Shown: in pieces, positions 36,083 to 46,499 of the stretch
How positions within the stretch are numbered: the first letter of the stretch is position 1
Layout of the letters: the number at the start of each line of letters is the position of its first letter
NCBI GenBank assembly: GCA_036426205.1
Contig: CM071570.1
Location: forward strand, 7,705,747 to 7,769,746
DNA length: 64,000 nucleotides
Reading direction: 5' to 3'
Source: Ascaphus truei
Lineage: Eukaryota > Chordata > Amphibia > Anura > Ascaphidae
The notes under the pieces: model-generated
Told to the model about the DNA's origin: nothing
What the model saw: the letters and a program-made list of their open reading frames with translations, nothing else
Database searches by the model: none
Translations under genes and position numbers: made by a program

Positions 36083-36126
36083 TCCTCTTCCGCCTTTCAC
36101 GCCTATGCGGCGCTTCGTCAGAGAGT
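36083..36126 (-). ncRNA. decayed hammerhead-like motif
   Basis: On the minus strand: CUCU, then core CUGACGA, an extra A, a five-pair stem II (GCGCC with GGCGU around GCAUA), then GAAA. The bases after GAAA (GGCGGAAGAG) do not give a clear NUH cleavage triplet, so this copy is probably inactive. Its CUGACGAAGC string is shared with the motif at 30.1 kb. Confidence 0.5.
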
Positions 36127-36602
36127 GAAGATAGGTGCGCTGTGTTCCACCTCTTATACTGAACTTATTGCCTGGAATTGCGATCAGACGCCATGACCGG
36201 AAACCGGAAGTGACGCGGCTTGGTTCAAAATACCGGAAGTGACGTAACGCAGTATATGCGATTCAATGAGTTGTTTACAAACCATCCATGTAGTCATGGT
36301 GATTTCTACGTCATCTCCTCTAGTGAGGGAAGGAGGGAGGGATAATCTGAAAGGGAGAAATCTAAAGGGGAAAAACACAGCGCAAATACCTTGCTAATAA
36401 ACAAGATGTGTTTAAAAAAGGGAATGCAAGGTATTACAATAAAAACAAATGTTTAGTATAAGCTATATACAGAGGACATCTCAAAACACACATGTATCAT
36501 AGATGTACATGTATGATTTGAATAATCATAAGATAAGTACATATTAGAACAAACAAATTTGTATACATAAAAAGATATGCATGATATACATAAAAAGATA
36601 TG

Positions 36603-36735
36603 CGTGGGAACTCCATCCCTACTCTGATTGGCTCTAGTATACCATGTGACAGAGGCTTGGGGGAGAAAGGTGTGACGGATTGAAAGCCTGTCCCATGGTA
36701 CTAGAGCCATCAGAGTAGGGATGGAGTTCCACGCT
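36603..36735. repeat. imperfect palindrome in the P3 spacer
   Basis: The left arm, from 36,606, and the right arm, ending near 36,733, both contain ccatccctactctga in opposite orientation, with a loop of about 30 bp holding gagaaaggtgtgacgg. It is probably a short fold-back element. Confidence 0.75.
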
Positions 36736-37320
36736 ATGATTGGTACCGTACCATGTGAGGACGGCTGTGTTCTTTCATGGCGTCATCTTAAAGGCAATTG
36801 AAGAAAGCCATTCTGATTGGTGTGCTTTCATTGCCTTTAAGGTGACGTCATCATTTTTTTTTATCGGCCAAAACACATGGTTTCCACGCCCAATAGGGCC
36901 GTGGGAACCCTATGACGAAAATGTGACGTCATAGGCCTTTAAAAGCTATGTCGTCTCATTTTGAAGCCAGTCGCCGAGGACGAAGGACCTCCAACGAAGA
37001 AAGAAGGCCAGGCGTGGCCGAAGACGGGGAGAAGAAGACCCCGGAAGAAGATAGAAGAAGAAGAATACAGATGAAGATGGATTACAATTAGAAGACCCAT
37101 GGATTGTTTTGGATTTTTTGTTAATGTTATTTTTTTTGGTTTTTATTTTATGGGTTCTGTGCCTGGTGCGTTTGATCGTGGAGTAAGCGTGATCAACGGG
37201 AGTCGGTGGGGTCAAGTAATGGTAAGGAACTAAAGAAATGTATGTAATTGAACTGTTAATTTTTTAATTCTTTTCTTTACATGTGTATTCATTTTCTGTG
37301 GTAATCATTTCTTGCACTGT

Positions 37321-37409
37321 ATGATGTATGTATGTATGTATGTATGTAGTATGTATGTATAGTGATGTATGTATTTTGTTGTATGTAGTATGTATGTATG
37401 TAGTATGTT
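37321..37409 (+). repeat. (ATGT)n tetranucleotide microsatellite
   Basis: Repeated atgt units with occasional one-base slips. Confidence 0.9.
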
Positions 37410-38114
37410 AGAGAGATATATACACAGGGTAAGAAATGATAGTGTTTTAAAAGCTTGATTTATGTGTTTTAATTAATTTGACTATGCATCTATGCTTAAA
37501 TGTGTGTTTTAAAGTATTTTAAAATTAGACAGTTGCTATTGTATGTTGTATTAGAGGTCAGGGTAGCCTTGGTGTCAATTTTTTATGCTGTTGGTACTTA
37601 TATATTTTCACAGGCTACATTGCTCAGTTCCACGTTTGACTTAGTTGACAATTGTTTAATGTTAGGGATGGAATGTTAATTGTTAGGGATGTCATAATGA
37701 ATGGTAATTGATTATGTTTTACCGGATTGGTTTAAATAGTATACTTTGTTGGAGTTATCAGTATTTGCGTGCAATGTATTGTTTAACATTCATTTCAGAT
37801 GTATATGGTGCTTAGATTGTATTGATCAATATACCAATTTAAATGCAAGTGTTTGATAGTGATTTGAGGTTTTGATTGGCATTTGATTTTTTGATTGTAA
37901 ATCAGCTAGGATTATGAAAGGAATTAATTGTATTGTAGTGTGTAGTTATGGAGAAGTGTTATTTGAGTACAGCATGTTTTGGATAACCCTTTTACATTAT
38001 TTTATATATGGTTAATTCATGTGTGTGTGTGTGTATATATATTATATATATATTGCATGATGAAGCCACTGTACAAATTCATGGGTGAAGGGTGGGTATC
38101 GGGCCAGTGTGGCT

Positions 38115-38360
38115 TAACCCCTTAATTACCTTTGCGGTTATTATCCGATATGGTATTTAAGGGGTTAATTGATATCTGAATGTAATTGCAATGTATTGGC
38201 TTTGTATTGGCTATGTTTTTTGTGGGCAAGACAAGGATGTTGCTGGTGACTGAGACTTCTTATTGATAAGGTCAGTAGTACTTTATTTCTTTGAATATGC
38301 TAGTTAATATTTTTAATAATGGGCAAATAATCTATTATCCCTATCTGGATAATAGTTATT
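38115..38360 (-). repeat. H2-H1 module, P3 right arm inner copy
   Basis: H1 at 38,115-38,168 (aaccccttaatt ... ttaaggggtt) and H2 at 38,330-38,358 (ctattatccc ... ggataatag). It mirrors 35,229-35,470. Confidence 0.65.
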
Positions 38361-39072
38361 TTGCACATTATTGTACTGTAGGTGTTGGGGGGGGGGGGTT
38401 ATGTATTGAATGTATAGGCCTGGTTTATTTTTTTTACATTCAGGGTTTGTTCCGTGGTTCCGTGTGAGACCTATGGAGACCACCTGCGGTCTCCTCGGGA
38501 ATGAAGTGGTGGTTCCACATCCGTGGGGGCACCGCGGACCCGTAGTGAGCACTCGTGAGTTCCCCAGACCCCTGTGGGAACCACTCGAGGCCACGCAGTT
38601 ATCTGTGGGTCTGACCCGGGGCTCCCAGACATCCTTGGGCCTACCGTGGGGATCCAATTGTGGCCCACGGTGACCCAAGGAAACCACCTGGGGGCCATGG
38701 CGCTTGGCGGGACCCACCAGCAGGCCTCCAGAACCTGTTTGAAAAGGGCTGCTGGTACCCTGTAGGTCTGTCAGGTGCCCCGCCAGCACACCGGGGACTC
38801 GCATGGGGCTGTGTTATGAACCCTGTTTGTAAAAGGATAAATCTTGTATTTATGGGGGGGCACAGGGGGTGGGTAATGTATTTATTAAATATAATGATGT
38901 TTATTGTGGGTCAATGTATTGTTTTTATTGTGGGTACTGGGGGTGGGGGGGGGTCCCCAACGGTATGTGGGTAGGCCTCCCTTGTGGGTAGTGGGTGAGG
39001 GTGGTTAGGCCTCATGGGGTGGGAGGTTAGTGTGGGAGGGTATTTAGGTGTCCCAAGTGGTAGGTGAGGGTG

Positions 39073-39240
39073 GGTTAACCCCTTAATGACTGTAGCGGTT
39101 AATAACCGCTATGGTCATTAAGGGGTTAGGGGACATTACTTTGGATGTTTTCATTCTTTTGTCTGTTTTGCAGCAGCGGAGGGGGCATGGCCAGGATGAA
39201 GATGAGGATGGCCTTCATCGTGGCAACCGGTAATGGGTAA
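39073..39240 (-). repeat. H1 plus exon-like acidic block, P3 right arm outer copy
   Basis: H1 is a near-perfect hairpin at 39,073-39,127. The following block (39,172-39,236) is preceded by a pyrimidine-rich tgttttgcag and followed by gtaagtgc, so it has the look of an exon with acceptor and donor sites. It reads QRRGHGQDEDEDGLHRGNR on the plus strand and then a stop. I recognise no protein family. Confidence 0.55.
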
Positions 39241-39429
39241 GTGCTATATGTATTTAATGTATTTATTGTTGTTTATGTATTTTAAATACACAGGGGTGTA
39301 TGTTGTTTATTGCAATGTTTATTGGGGGCAATTTTCCCCAATAAACATGCTATTCTGCCTTAACCCTTCATTGCCTTAGCGGCTATACGCTATGGTAATG
39401 AAGCAGCATTTCTGTATTTTAATAATATT

Positions 39430-39780
39430 GTGCGGGAGCAGGGTATCCCCTGAGCTGAACCCCACTGATTTGTGGCTCAGAGACCCCCTGCTCACAGTAC
39501 ACTATTATTAAAAATACATTATTGTTCCTTCGTTACCATAGCAGATAGCCGCTAAGGTAATGAATGATTGTGTATTGATATGTGTGTTTTATTTATACTG
39601 TAGATGTGCAGAGGGTCTCCGGAGCTGAACCGCATTGGTTTTAGATCCGGGGACCCCCTGCTTCCCGATATACAGGCCCCTTTATGGGGTGCCGATATCC
39701 CTCTGCTTTCTTTACATTCCGCGGTCACGTGATCGGGACCTTTAAATGCAGAGGGATACCGGCACCTCATAAAGCGGAAA
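39430..39780. repeat. two palindromic gagcaggggg units
   Basis: A short unit (39,430-39,515) and a longer unit (39,600-39,780) of the family arrayed at 19.4-20.8 kb. The longer one has a central cggtcacgtgatcg box. They are separated by an H1-like hairpin at 39,528-39,562. The Penelope-like element starts directly after. Confidence 0.65.
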
Positions 39781-39833
39781 ACCTAGTCCCAGGTATAGGT
39801 CACCTGCCCAATCATATCCGTCCTGTTTTTTAG

Positions 39834-39968
39834 ACTCGGTCAAACATCGACACTCAGATCCAAAAAGGAAGAATGTCTGGGACCCCCCCAAAAATCCTCA
39901 CTGGAAAAAAAGAAAAGAGCTTTACCAGAATAGGAACAAGAGGGGGGTCCAGATCTAAAGAATAGAGA
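39834..39968 (+). pseudogene. N-terminal extension of the Penelope-like ORF, ended by TAG
   Basis: The frame open from 39,834 continues in register with the main ORF. It includes the ATG at 39,873 and the basic segment that Penelope-like proteins usually carry before the reverse transcriptase. The only break is TAG at 39,963-39,965. A further TAG at 39,831 closes the frame upstream. Confidence 0.7.
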
Positions 39969-42362
39969 TTGCGAGAGGGACTAAAATTATCACCCCCTAG
40001 AGGGATTTTTAATCTGTCCAAGGTCATTTTGACAAATGACCAGAAAAAGTTTTTAAATAGAGGCCTTACTTTTTCCCGCACTTGTGGTCCAAGTTCATTT
40101 CAATTGTACACAGATCTACATAAGTTTACACGCAACCTTACTTTGAAAAGACACTTTATTAAAACTGACCTAGAAGGTAAGGAGGAGGAGGGGGAGACAT
40201 TAAAGATTTCTCCCACAACTACACCCACTCCAATTGAGAATATGGATAATGATTTAACATGCAGACATACCCAATTTAGAGGAAAGTCTAGGTTTTATCC
40301 TGCACACTCAAAAGGTCATCATTTAGAGACCTTTTTCAATATGGTTAACAACAAATTTAATTCTCTAACTAGTGGTAGTAAAACTGGTGATATAAAACAT
40401 AACCTCAGTAAAAGTGAAACATTAGCATTAAAATTTTTGATAGAAAATAACAATTTGATTATCAGACAGGCAGATAAAGGGGGAGGTGTCGTGTTGCAGG
40501 ATCGGAAAGATTATGAAGGAGAGGCACTTAGACTTTTGAACTACACTTCATCATACATGAGATTAAAGAAAGATCCCACTAAAGGGTTCTTGATTGAACT
40601 CAAAAGCCTCTTTAATGAAGCCCTTATGACCTGTGTTATTTCCAAAAATGAGTACGATTTTCTTTATTCAGACTGCCCAAAGATCCCCATATTCTACCAT
40701 CTTCCCAAAATACATAAAGCATTCAAAAATCCACCCGGTAGACCAATTATTTCGGGAATCCAGAGCCTAACCGCAAACCTTTCCCAATATGTAGATTTTT
40801 TTCTCCAGCCCTATGTGTTAAAACTCCCCTCCCATCTTAGGGATTCAACTTCAGTGTTAAACCTACTAGAAGGACTGGAATGGAAGGATTCGTATAGGTG
40901 GGTAACCTGTGATGTACAGGCCCTCTATACGAATATACCTCATGTGGAAGGTGTGGCAGCCATTGATTTTTTCTTAACAGGCGATCTGGAATTACATCCC
41001 TTAAATAAAAAATTTATATTGGACTCTATTACATTTATACTAAAGCACAATTATTTTATGTTTTTGGATGAGTTTTTTCTACAGGTTTGCGGAACTGCGA
41101 TGGGCACAAGATTTGCCCCCAGTTTTGCAAATCTGTATATGGGAGGATGGGAAAATGAATTCATTTTTAATAATAACAATCCCTCTAAGAATAACATTAT
41201 CATTTGGCGTTGTTTTATAGACGATATCCTATGTGTATGGGATGGGGACCAGTGTTCTGTGGGTCACTTCCTACACTATATAAACAATAATAATAAAAAC
41301 TTGACGTTTACATTTGAGGATAGTGTAAGGGAAGTAAGCTTCCTAGACCTGAGCCTGATGGTTTCAGAGGAAGGGAAATTTACAACAAAAACACATTTTA
41401 AAGATGTGGATTCTAACAATCTGCTACTGGCCACGAGTAACCACAAGAAAACGTGGATTAGAAACATACCTAGTGGCCAGTTTTACAGATTAAGGAAAAA
41501 CTGCAGTTTGGATAAAGATTTCAAAGAACAGGCCAAAAAATTGACATCCAGATTTCTAGAAAGGGGCTACCCTTTGGATAAATTAATTAATGATTTGGAT
41601 AAAGTAAGGAAACTGGATAGAAGTACAATGCTAATTCCGAATGAAAAAGAAAGAGAACAGAGAAGGGTAGATGAGGATAAATGTAATGTGGCATTTATCA
41701 CCAGTTTTAATTCAATGACAGTGCAAATAGAACAGATTGTGAAAAAACACTGGGCCATTCTGTCTAATGACCTGATATTAGGTGCCCACATTTCAAAGCA
41801 CCCTAAATTTATATACAGGAAAGCCAAAAACTTAAAAAATGTACTATCACCCAGTGACATTAAAATAAAAGAAAATCTGACTGGGGAGACACGGTGGCTG
41901 AATACAAAACCTGTAGCGAACTTTAAGTGTGGAAAGTGCTCGGTGTGTAAACACATGCATTCTGTCAGGAAATTATTTACATGTAATTCCACTGGAGAAG
42001 AACACGAGATTACTGATTTTAATTTATGCAATTCAGACCATATAGTTTATGTAATAGAATGCCTGTGCTCCTTGCAATATGTGGGACGCACGAAGCGTCC
42101 ATTAAAAGTAAGGATTCAAGAACACTTGCGAAATATAAAAATAGGATATATGCAACATAGCTTATCTAAGCATTATGCACTACACCACAATAGGGACCAC
42201 TCCTCTATTCTGTTTAAAGGTATTAAGCATATACAGAGGAATAGAAGGGGAGGGGATAGAGTTAAAGAACTGTCAATACAAGAAACCTTCTGGATACATA
42301 AATTGAACACACTACATCCAGGGGGTTTAAATGAGGATATTGATATCTGGTCCCTCTATTGA
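39969..42362 (+). CDS. Penelope-like element reverse transcriptase with GIY-YIG endonuclease
   Basis: This 797-codon frame encodes a protein for target-primed copying of a Penelope-like retroelement. Visible blocks in order are ADKGGGVVLQDRKDY, PIFYHLPKIHK and GRPIISG, motif A CDVQALYTNIP (Asp at residue 315), motif B GTAMGTRFAPSFANLYMG, and motif C FIDDIL (Asp 418 and 419). Next comes a cysteine cluster, CGKCSVCKHMH. The C-terminal GIY-YIG nuclease has YVI at 694-696, YVG at 704-706, the conserved Arg in RPLKVRIQEH and a Glu near 772 (QETFW). All expected catalytic residues are present. The frame shown opens just after a TAG at 39,963-39,965. In the same frame upstream, an ATG at 39,873 leads into a basic stretch (TRIGTRGGSRSKE), so the natural start is probably there and one stop breaks an otherwise intact gene. 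No spliced host gene is implied. Confidence 0.95.
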   Translation: MREGLKLSPPRGIFNLSKVILTNDQKKFLNRGLTFSRTCGPSSFQLYTDLHKFTRNLTLKRHFIKTDLEGKEEEGETLKISPTTTPTPIENMDNDLTCRHTQFRGKSRFYPAHSKGHHLETFFNMVNNKFNSLTSGSKTGDIKHNLSKSETLALKFLIENNNLIIRQADKGGGVVLQDRKDYEGEALRLLNYTSSYMRLKKDPTKGFLIELKSLFNEALMTCVISKNEYDFLYSDCPKIPIFYHLPKIHKAFKNPPGRPIISGIQSLTANLSQYVDFFLQPYVLKLPSHLRDSTSVLNLLEGLEWKDSYRWVTCDVQALYTNIPHVEGVAAIDFFLTGDLELHPLNKKFILDSITFILKHNYFMFLDEFFLQVCGTAMGTRFAPSFANLYMGGWENEFIFNNNNPSKNNIIIWRCFIDDILCVWDGDQCSVGHFLHYINNNNKNLTFTFEDSVREVSFLDLSLMVSEEGKFTTKTHFKDVDSNNLLLATSNHKKTWIRNIPSGQFYRLRKNCSLDKDFKEQAKKLTSRFLERGYPLDKLINDLDKVRKLDRSTMLIPNEKEREQRRVDEDKCNVAFITSFNSMTVQIEQIVKKHWAILSNDLILGAHISKHPKFIYRKAKNLKNVLSPSDIKIKENLTGETRWLNTKPVANFKCGKCSVCKHMHSVRKLFTCNSTGEEHEITDFNLCNSDHIVYVIECLCSLQYVGRTKRPLKVRIQEHLRNIKIGYMQHSLSKHYALHHNRDHSSILFKGIKHIQRNRRGGDRVKELSIQETFWIHKLNTLHPGGLNEDIDIWSLY

Positions 42363-42416
42363 GTATTTAATATCTATATTGGTCAATTTTATTCCATTCC
42401 CTTGATCTTTTATAGA

Positions 42417-42440
42417 GTATATATATATATATATATATAT
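42417..42440. repeat. (AT)n tract 3' of the Penelope-like ORF
   Basis: A short AT run about 55 bp after the stop codon, probably at or near the 3' end of the element. Confidence 0.8.
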
Positions 42441-42499
42441 AAAATCAAAAAATAAATAGATGATACCGTTCTGTGGCTAACGAAATGCTTTTCTTTGTG

Positions 42500-42536
42500 C
42501 GAGCTTTCGAGATACACTGATCTCTTCTTCCGGCGA
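42500..42536 (-). ncRNA. decayed hammerhead-like motif
   Basis: The minus strand reads CGGAAGA (one base from CUGAAGA, which fits CUGANGA), an extra A, stem II GAGAU with AUCUC around CAGUGU, then GAAA, then the self-complementary AGCU followed by C, giving a CUC triplet. Stem I pairs at only two positions and the core U is mutated, so activity is unlikely. It lies on the opposite strand to the Penelope-like ORF, so it belongs to a separate insertion or an inverted end. Confidence 0.5.
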
Positions 42537-42699
42537 TGTTACACTGAATGAAGCAAGGATAACTTAAAAACAGTGTCTCTTGGAATGTTATCTGTGCTTG
42601 TCCTTCCCCCGGTGTGGATGTGTTTTATGGCTAGAGGTGTCAAAGGGTAACTGAAAGCAAGTGAAGAAAGAGTGTGTATGTGTATCAGTGTGAATAAAA

Positions 42700-44055
42700 A
42701 TGAATGGAGAGCCCACAAGTTCCGAAATATGAACCAGTGCAACCACTACCTCAGAAGATGGGACCCTCGGATGATGTGGAAGGCCTATCTTCCTCACGTT
42801 TGAACGCACGGCACAGAGAGAGGGATGGCCAGAAGCTGAGTGGGGTCTAATCGCACCCTTCTCAAGCGGCGAACCCCAGAAGGCTTACTTTGATCTAGAG
42901 CCAGCCTAAGCTAACGTCTATGCAAAATTGAAGTTCGAGATCCTCGCCCGCCTCGGCGTAACCACGGCTGTTCGCGCCCAAAGGTTTCACGCATGGTCCT
43001 TCACGATGGATAAAGCCACCCGAAGCCAGATGTAATACCTCATCCACCTCGCCCGGAAGTGGCTACAACCCGAGATCAACTCAGCAAGCCACATCGTGGA
43101 ACGGTTGGTCATGACCAGTTCTTTGAGGAAACTTCCCTCTGCCTTACGCCATTGGGTCAGTCGTGACCCCCACAATGCTGATGAGCTTGTGGTGCCCTCG
43201 TAGAAAGGTACCAATGCAGTAGAGAGCACCGCAACCCACAGTCGTGGAGCAACCCACACTACCCGAGGTTCCAGTACTCTTCCAGAGACGGTAAAGGGTA
43301 CCAGGGGTTAGGGAGCTGAAGAGGCGACCACCTCCCAGCAACCAGCAACAGTGGTTCGCACACTAAGGGCAATAGCCAACATGGGAGCCGGGAAAAGGCT
43401 CTAAGTGGGACACAGACTAATGTACCTAAATGTAAATTGTCAGGAAGGGCACACAAGCAAAAATCTGCCCACTAAATAGAGCCATGCAATGCAACAGCGT
43501 GGAACCTTATATCGCTGTTGTCCAATGTATGCGCCCTAGCCCAAGGACCCCTTGAATAACCATCTGTGGGCTTTTGTAAAGGTTAATGGTAGGAGGGTTC
43601 GGGCACTTCTGGACTCTGGAGCATGGTCACACTAGTGTCCGAATACCTCTTGCCATTAAAGAAAACAGAAAACATTCACAAGAATGGCAATTGTTGTATA
43701 CATGGGATAAATCATGAAATATTCCACGTTGATGTTTTTTTTGAAACAGAGTTTTGTCTTTAGATTTCAAGTGGGGTATGTACCCAACTGGCACATGATG
43801 TGTTAATAGGGACGACTTTCCCCATTTTCTAAAATGTGGTCCCCCGCTCAGAATAGCGCCCAGATTCAATAGCGGACCATAACGAAGTATTAGAAGAAAT
43901 AAATCCTTTCCCGTTTTCAGAAATGAGGTTGACAGGGACGACTCAAATAAGAAGGGGGAAAAGGAGAGTGCTGGTAAAATTCCTTATCCCATCACTACTT
44001 TTAGGGAATACCCCAATCAGGATGTTGATCAGACACTTACCACCCCAGAACCGGA
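42700..44055 (+). pseudogene. decayed Ty3/gypsy gag (SCAN-type) and protease
   Basis: Plus-strand frames give SGEPQKAYFDLEPA (about 42,880), YAKLKFEILARLGVTTAVRA and RFHAWSFTMDKATRSQM (42,920-43,035), then HLARKWLQPEINSA, IVERLVM and LRKLPSALRHWVS (43,040-43,165). This is the pattern of the SCAN-like gag domain of Gmr1-type Ty3/gypsy elements. A retropepsin-like RALLDSGA follows at about 43,595-43,620, and a QLAHDVLIGT segment at about 43,780-43,810. Several stops and frameshifts are present, and reverse transcriptase is absent. The remnant ends at a GT microsatellite. Confidence 0.8.
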
Positions 44056-44065
44056 TAAGACCTCG

Positions 44066-44109
<44 letters not shown>
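44066..44109. repeat. (GT)n microsatellite
   Basis: An uninterrupted GT run of about 22 units directly after the gypsy remnant. Confidence 0.95.
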
Positions 44110-44112
<3 letters not shown>

Positions 44113-44344
44113 TATGTCTATAGATGGGGGGCAGCAATGTGGGCTTTAGTGTATTTCATTTTATTTTAATAAACAAGTATAGTAAAAGGAAAAAAGAAAA
44201 TGTTGAATATTATGTTTATAAAAAAACAATAAAACTTTATAAAATTGTCTATAGCAGAGGTTTCAAGCTTCCTTCACATGATGGACCTAATCAGATGTCA
44301 TAGTGCTTCATTATGGGCCATTAATAATACAAATATGTCTGCTT

Positions 44345-44640
44345 CTCCCCCACATGCCCCCCTCCTCTCCAGCTTCTCTCCACATGCTACCCTCCTCTCC
44401 AGCTTCTCCCACACATGCCCCTACTCTCCAGCTTTCCCCTGCATGTCCCCCTACTCTCCAGCTACTCCCGCACATGTCCCCCCTCTCCAGCTTCTCCCAC
44501 ACATGTCCCCTTCTCTCCAGCTTCTCCCACACATGCCCCTTCCTGTCCAGCTTCTCTCACACATGTCCCCTACTCTCCAGTTTCTCCCCGACATGACCCA
44601 CTCCTCTCCAGCTTCTCCTCCCCATGCCTCCAGTGATGGT
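44345..44640 (+). repeat. minisatellite, about 29-bp period
   Basis: About ten units of the type ctctccagcttctcccacac followed by atgcccct. Long open frames on both strands here are translations of the repeat. A short related array of three to four units recurs at 45,926-46,017, so the two may once have been one array. Confidence 0.9.
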
Positions 44641-44879
44641 AGGGAGTAACCAGGCTACATAATAAAGGTTAAGCCCTCTGGTGACCCTGAAACAGTGGGG
44701 TTCCTGGTAGCTACATGAGCACCATAAGCCAGGGACCAGGGGTAATACAAGCAGAAAATAAAGTGACCTCTGCTTTTTCTGTTTTCCTGTTCCCTTGGCC
44801 CTAGAATTGTGAGATTTCTTGTGTGTAGTTATAGGGGGGATATTTGGGTAGAAATGCAATTATTTTGTTTGCAGGAGTT

Positions 44880-45925
44880 CGGGGGCCAGTAGTCCTTTAA
44901 TTCTCCCTGGCGAGTAGGCATGATTTGCCGGTACACGGGGTGAATTACACAAGGGCAACCTAGTGTCCCCCAGACTCCTTGATTTTGAGCCCAAATATCC
45001 CAAATCCATTTTCCTTATAGGTATAAGGTTCCCCAATGTGTATACTGTATTAAAGTGTACTTTATAATGTTTTAGGCATTTACTATTATTGTGCTCTATT
45101 CAGTCAGCCAGGGCATCAGCATAGATGCCGGCATGTCTGTATGGAGTCCGTAGTTTAAAGAGGAGAGGAGGTCAAGAGGTGAGAATACCATTTGGTGGGT
45201 GAGGAAGGGCAAATTGCTAAGTCCGGAGAACAAAGGGCACCCTGTGGGGACACCTTTTGTATCTCACAGACTTGGTGGAGCCTGCCCAGAAGGTGGCAAT
45301 GAGTTAGCTGGAGGAGATACAGCTTGTAGGCGCTGCTCCCATTGGCTAAATTATATTTCCCGCTCACCCAGCTTTGCGAGCTGGCTTGGCACGCCTCCTC
45401 CTCTGACGTCAGCCCAGAGACGAGCCTCTGTTCCTATTGGCTGGCGGGGAGGAATTCCCATGCTGTGATTGGTCGCTCGTCTTTCCTCCATGCTGAACAT
45501 TGCGGAGGTTATGTAAGGAGAAGCCCCAATAAGAGAATCAGACGATTTTATGGCTTGAGTCGATGCAGATAGGTCTTCTCAAAGTTGCTCTGTTCCAAAT
45601 AGCAGAGCATGCGGCTTAGTTTTGAAGCTAGGAAAGTCTGCCCTGCAGAGACTGTCAGACGCGAGGACCAAGTTCTCATCTGAGAACGTAGCTGTCGCGG
45701 TCAGGAGTTCCTGCTGAATCTCGGTCCAGGACATCCAGAACAGGGTTACAATCAGGGTAAACCCTTGTAAGCGGGCACTCAACACCTAGGAAAAGCTAGA
45801 TCTCAACCCGCAGACCCCAGTAAGTGTGTATATTTCTGTATTTTGTGTTTTGTTGTATTTCCGTATTTTTATCCAAATAAACCCCATTTTATTTCAATGC
45901 CTTGTTTTGCCTATTGAGTGAGTCC
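44880..45925 (+). other. possible LTR or promoter-bearing block
   Basis: CCAAT-type strings (cattggct, tattggct, gattggtc at 45,340-45,475), a cgtca box and high GC content precede a transcribed-looking stretch that ends with ccaaataaaccccatttt (about 45,874), a good polyadenylation-type sequence, and a gt-rich tail. This order is typical of a solo LTR, but I could not find clean TG...CA ends or a target duplication. A host promoter is less likely because no exon follows. Confidence 0.35.
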
Positions 45926-46017
45926 AGCTTCTCCCTTCCTCTCCAGATTCTCCCCCACATGCCCCCTCCTCTCCAGCTTCTCCCCGACATGCTCCCCTTC
46001 TCTCCAGCTTCTCCGCT
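45926..46017 (+). repeat. short copy of the ctctccagcttctcc minisatellite
   Basis: Three to four units matching the array at 44,345-44,640. Confidence 0.8.
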
Positions 46018-46022
46018 ACATA

Positions 46023-46425
46023 CACTGGCGACACTTTATTCGAGCTCGGCTAGTCCCACGAATTCGGGTATACTCGGGTGTATTGAGGTTTGTGACTGTT
46101 TTCTGCCCGAGTGCATTGCGTTATTTTCCAGGCAGGGATTGAAGCATTTTATTCCCGCTGGCTGCAATACTTCACAGTATATATATATATATATATATTG
46201 CGTTACAATTCATGAATTTATGCCATCTGGTAGACACGCGAAGCATTTCAGCCTATTAAATCCTAATCATTATCATTTAACAGATCAGCCGCCCGTCAGC
46301 CAGGCATGAACCATGGCTGGGAAGGCAAACGCAACGGGGCTTGTCTGAGGTTAGGAGCGGCGCATTCCAGGTATCTGCCAGGTACATACTGGGTATTTGC
46401 TCGAATAAAGTGTGTCGCAGCAGTA
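46023..46425. mobile_element. non-autonomous DNA transposon with terminal inverted repeats
   Basis: The left end carries gcgacactttattcgagc (46,029-46,046). The right end carries gctcgaataaag followed by tgtgtcgc (46,399-46,418), its complement with a two-base insertion. The outermost bases resemble cactgg or tactgc, and a ta flank is possible. The 400-bp interior has no open frame and holds an AT tract (46,178-46,199). The superfamily is not certain. Confidence 0.7.
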
Positions 46426-46499
46426 CTCTTCTTATCACCTGCTTCTCTATTAGATATATTTTTCCTAACCGACTTCTCCTTTCTCTCTTCCCCCTCACT

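Larger units (their letters stand above)
35947..37647. other. P3 spacer with several small palindromes
   Basis: The 1.7-kb spacer holds a decayed hammerhead-like motif (36,083-36,126), an imperfect palindrome at 36,603-36,735 (gggaactccatccctactct and its complement), a hairpin at 36,785-36,845 (cttaaaggcaattgaa against ttcattgcctttaag), another at 36,868-36,925, and a tetranucleotide array at 37,321-37,409. No coding capacity is seen. It appears to be several short insertions. Confidence 0.6.
37648..39285 (-). repeat. inverted repeat P3, right arm
   Basis: The counterpart of 34,128-35,946. It carries one copy of the 54-bp unit that is tripled in the left arm. Confidence 0.85.

Noticed and set aside
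41276..42031. Minus-strand frames of 63 and 154 codons inside the Penelope-like ORF
   Set aside because: Shadows of the plus-strand coding sequence, without domains.
44245..44649. Frames up to 134 codons over the ctctccagcttctcc array
   Set aside because: Open in several frames at once because the unit lacks stops. This is a minisatellite, not a gene.
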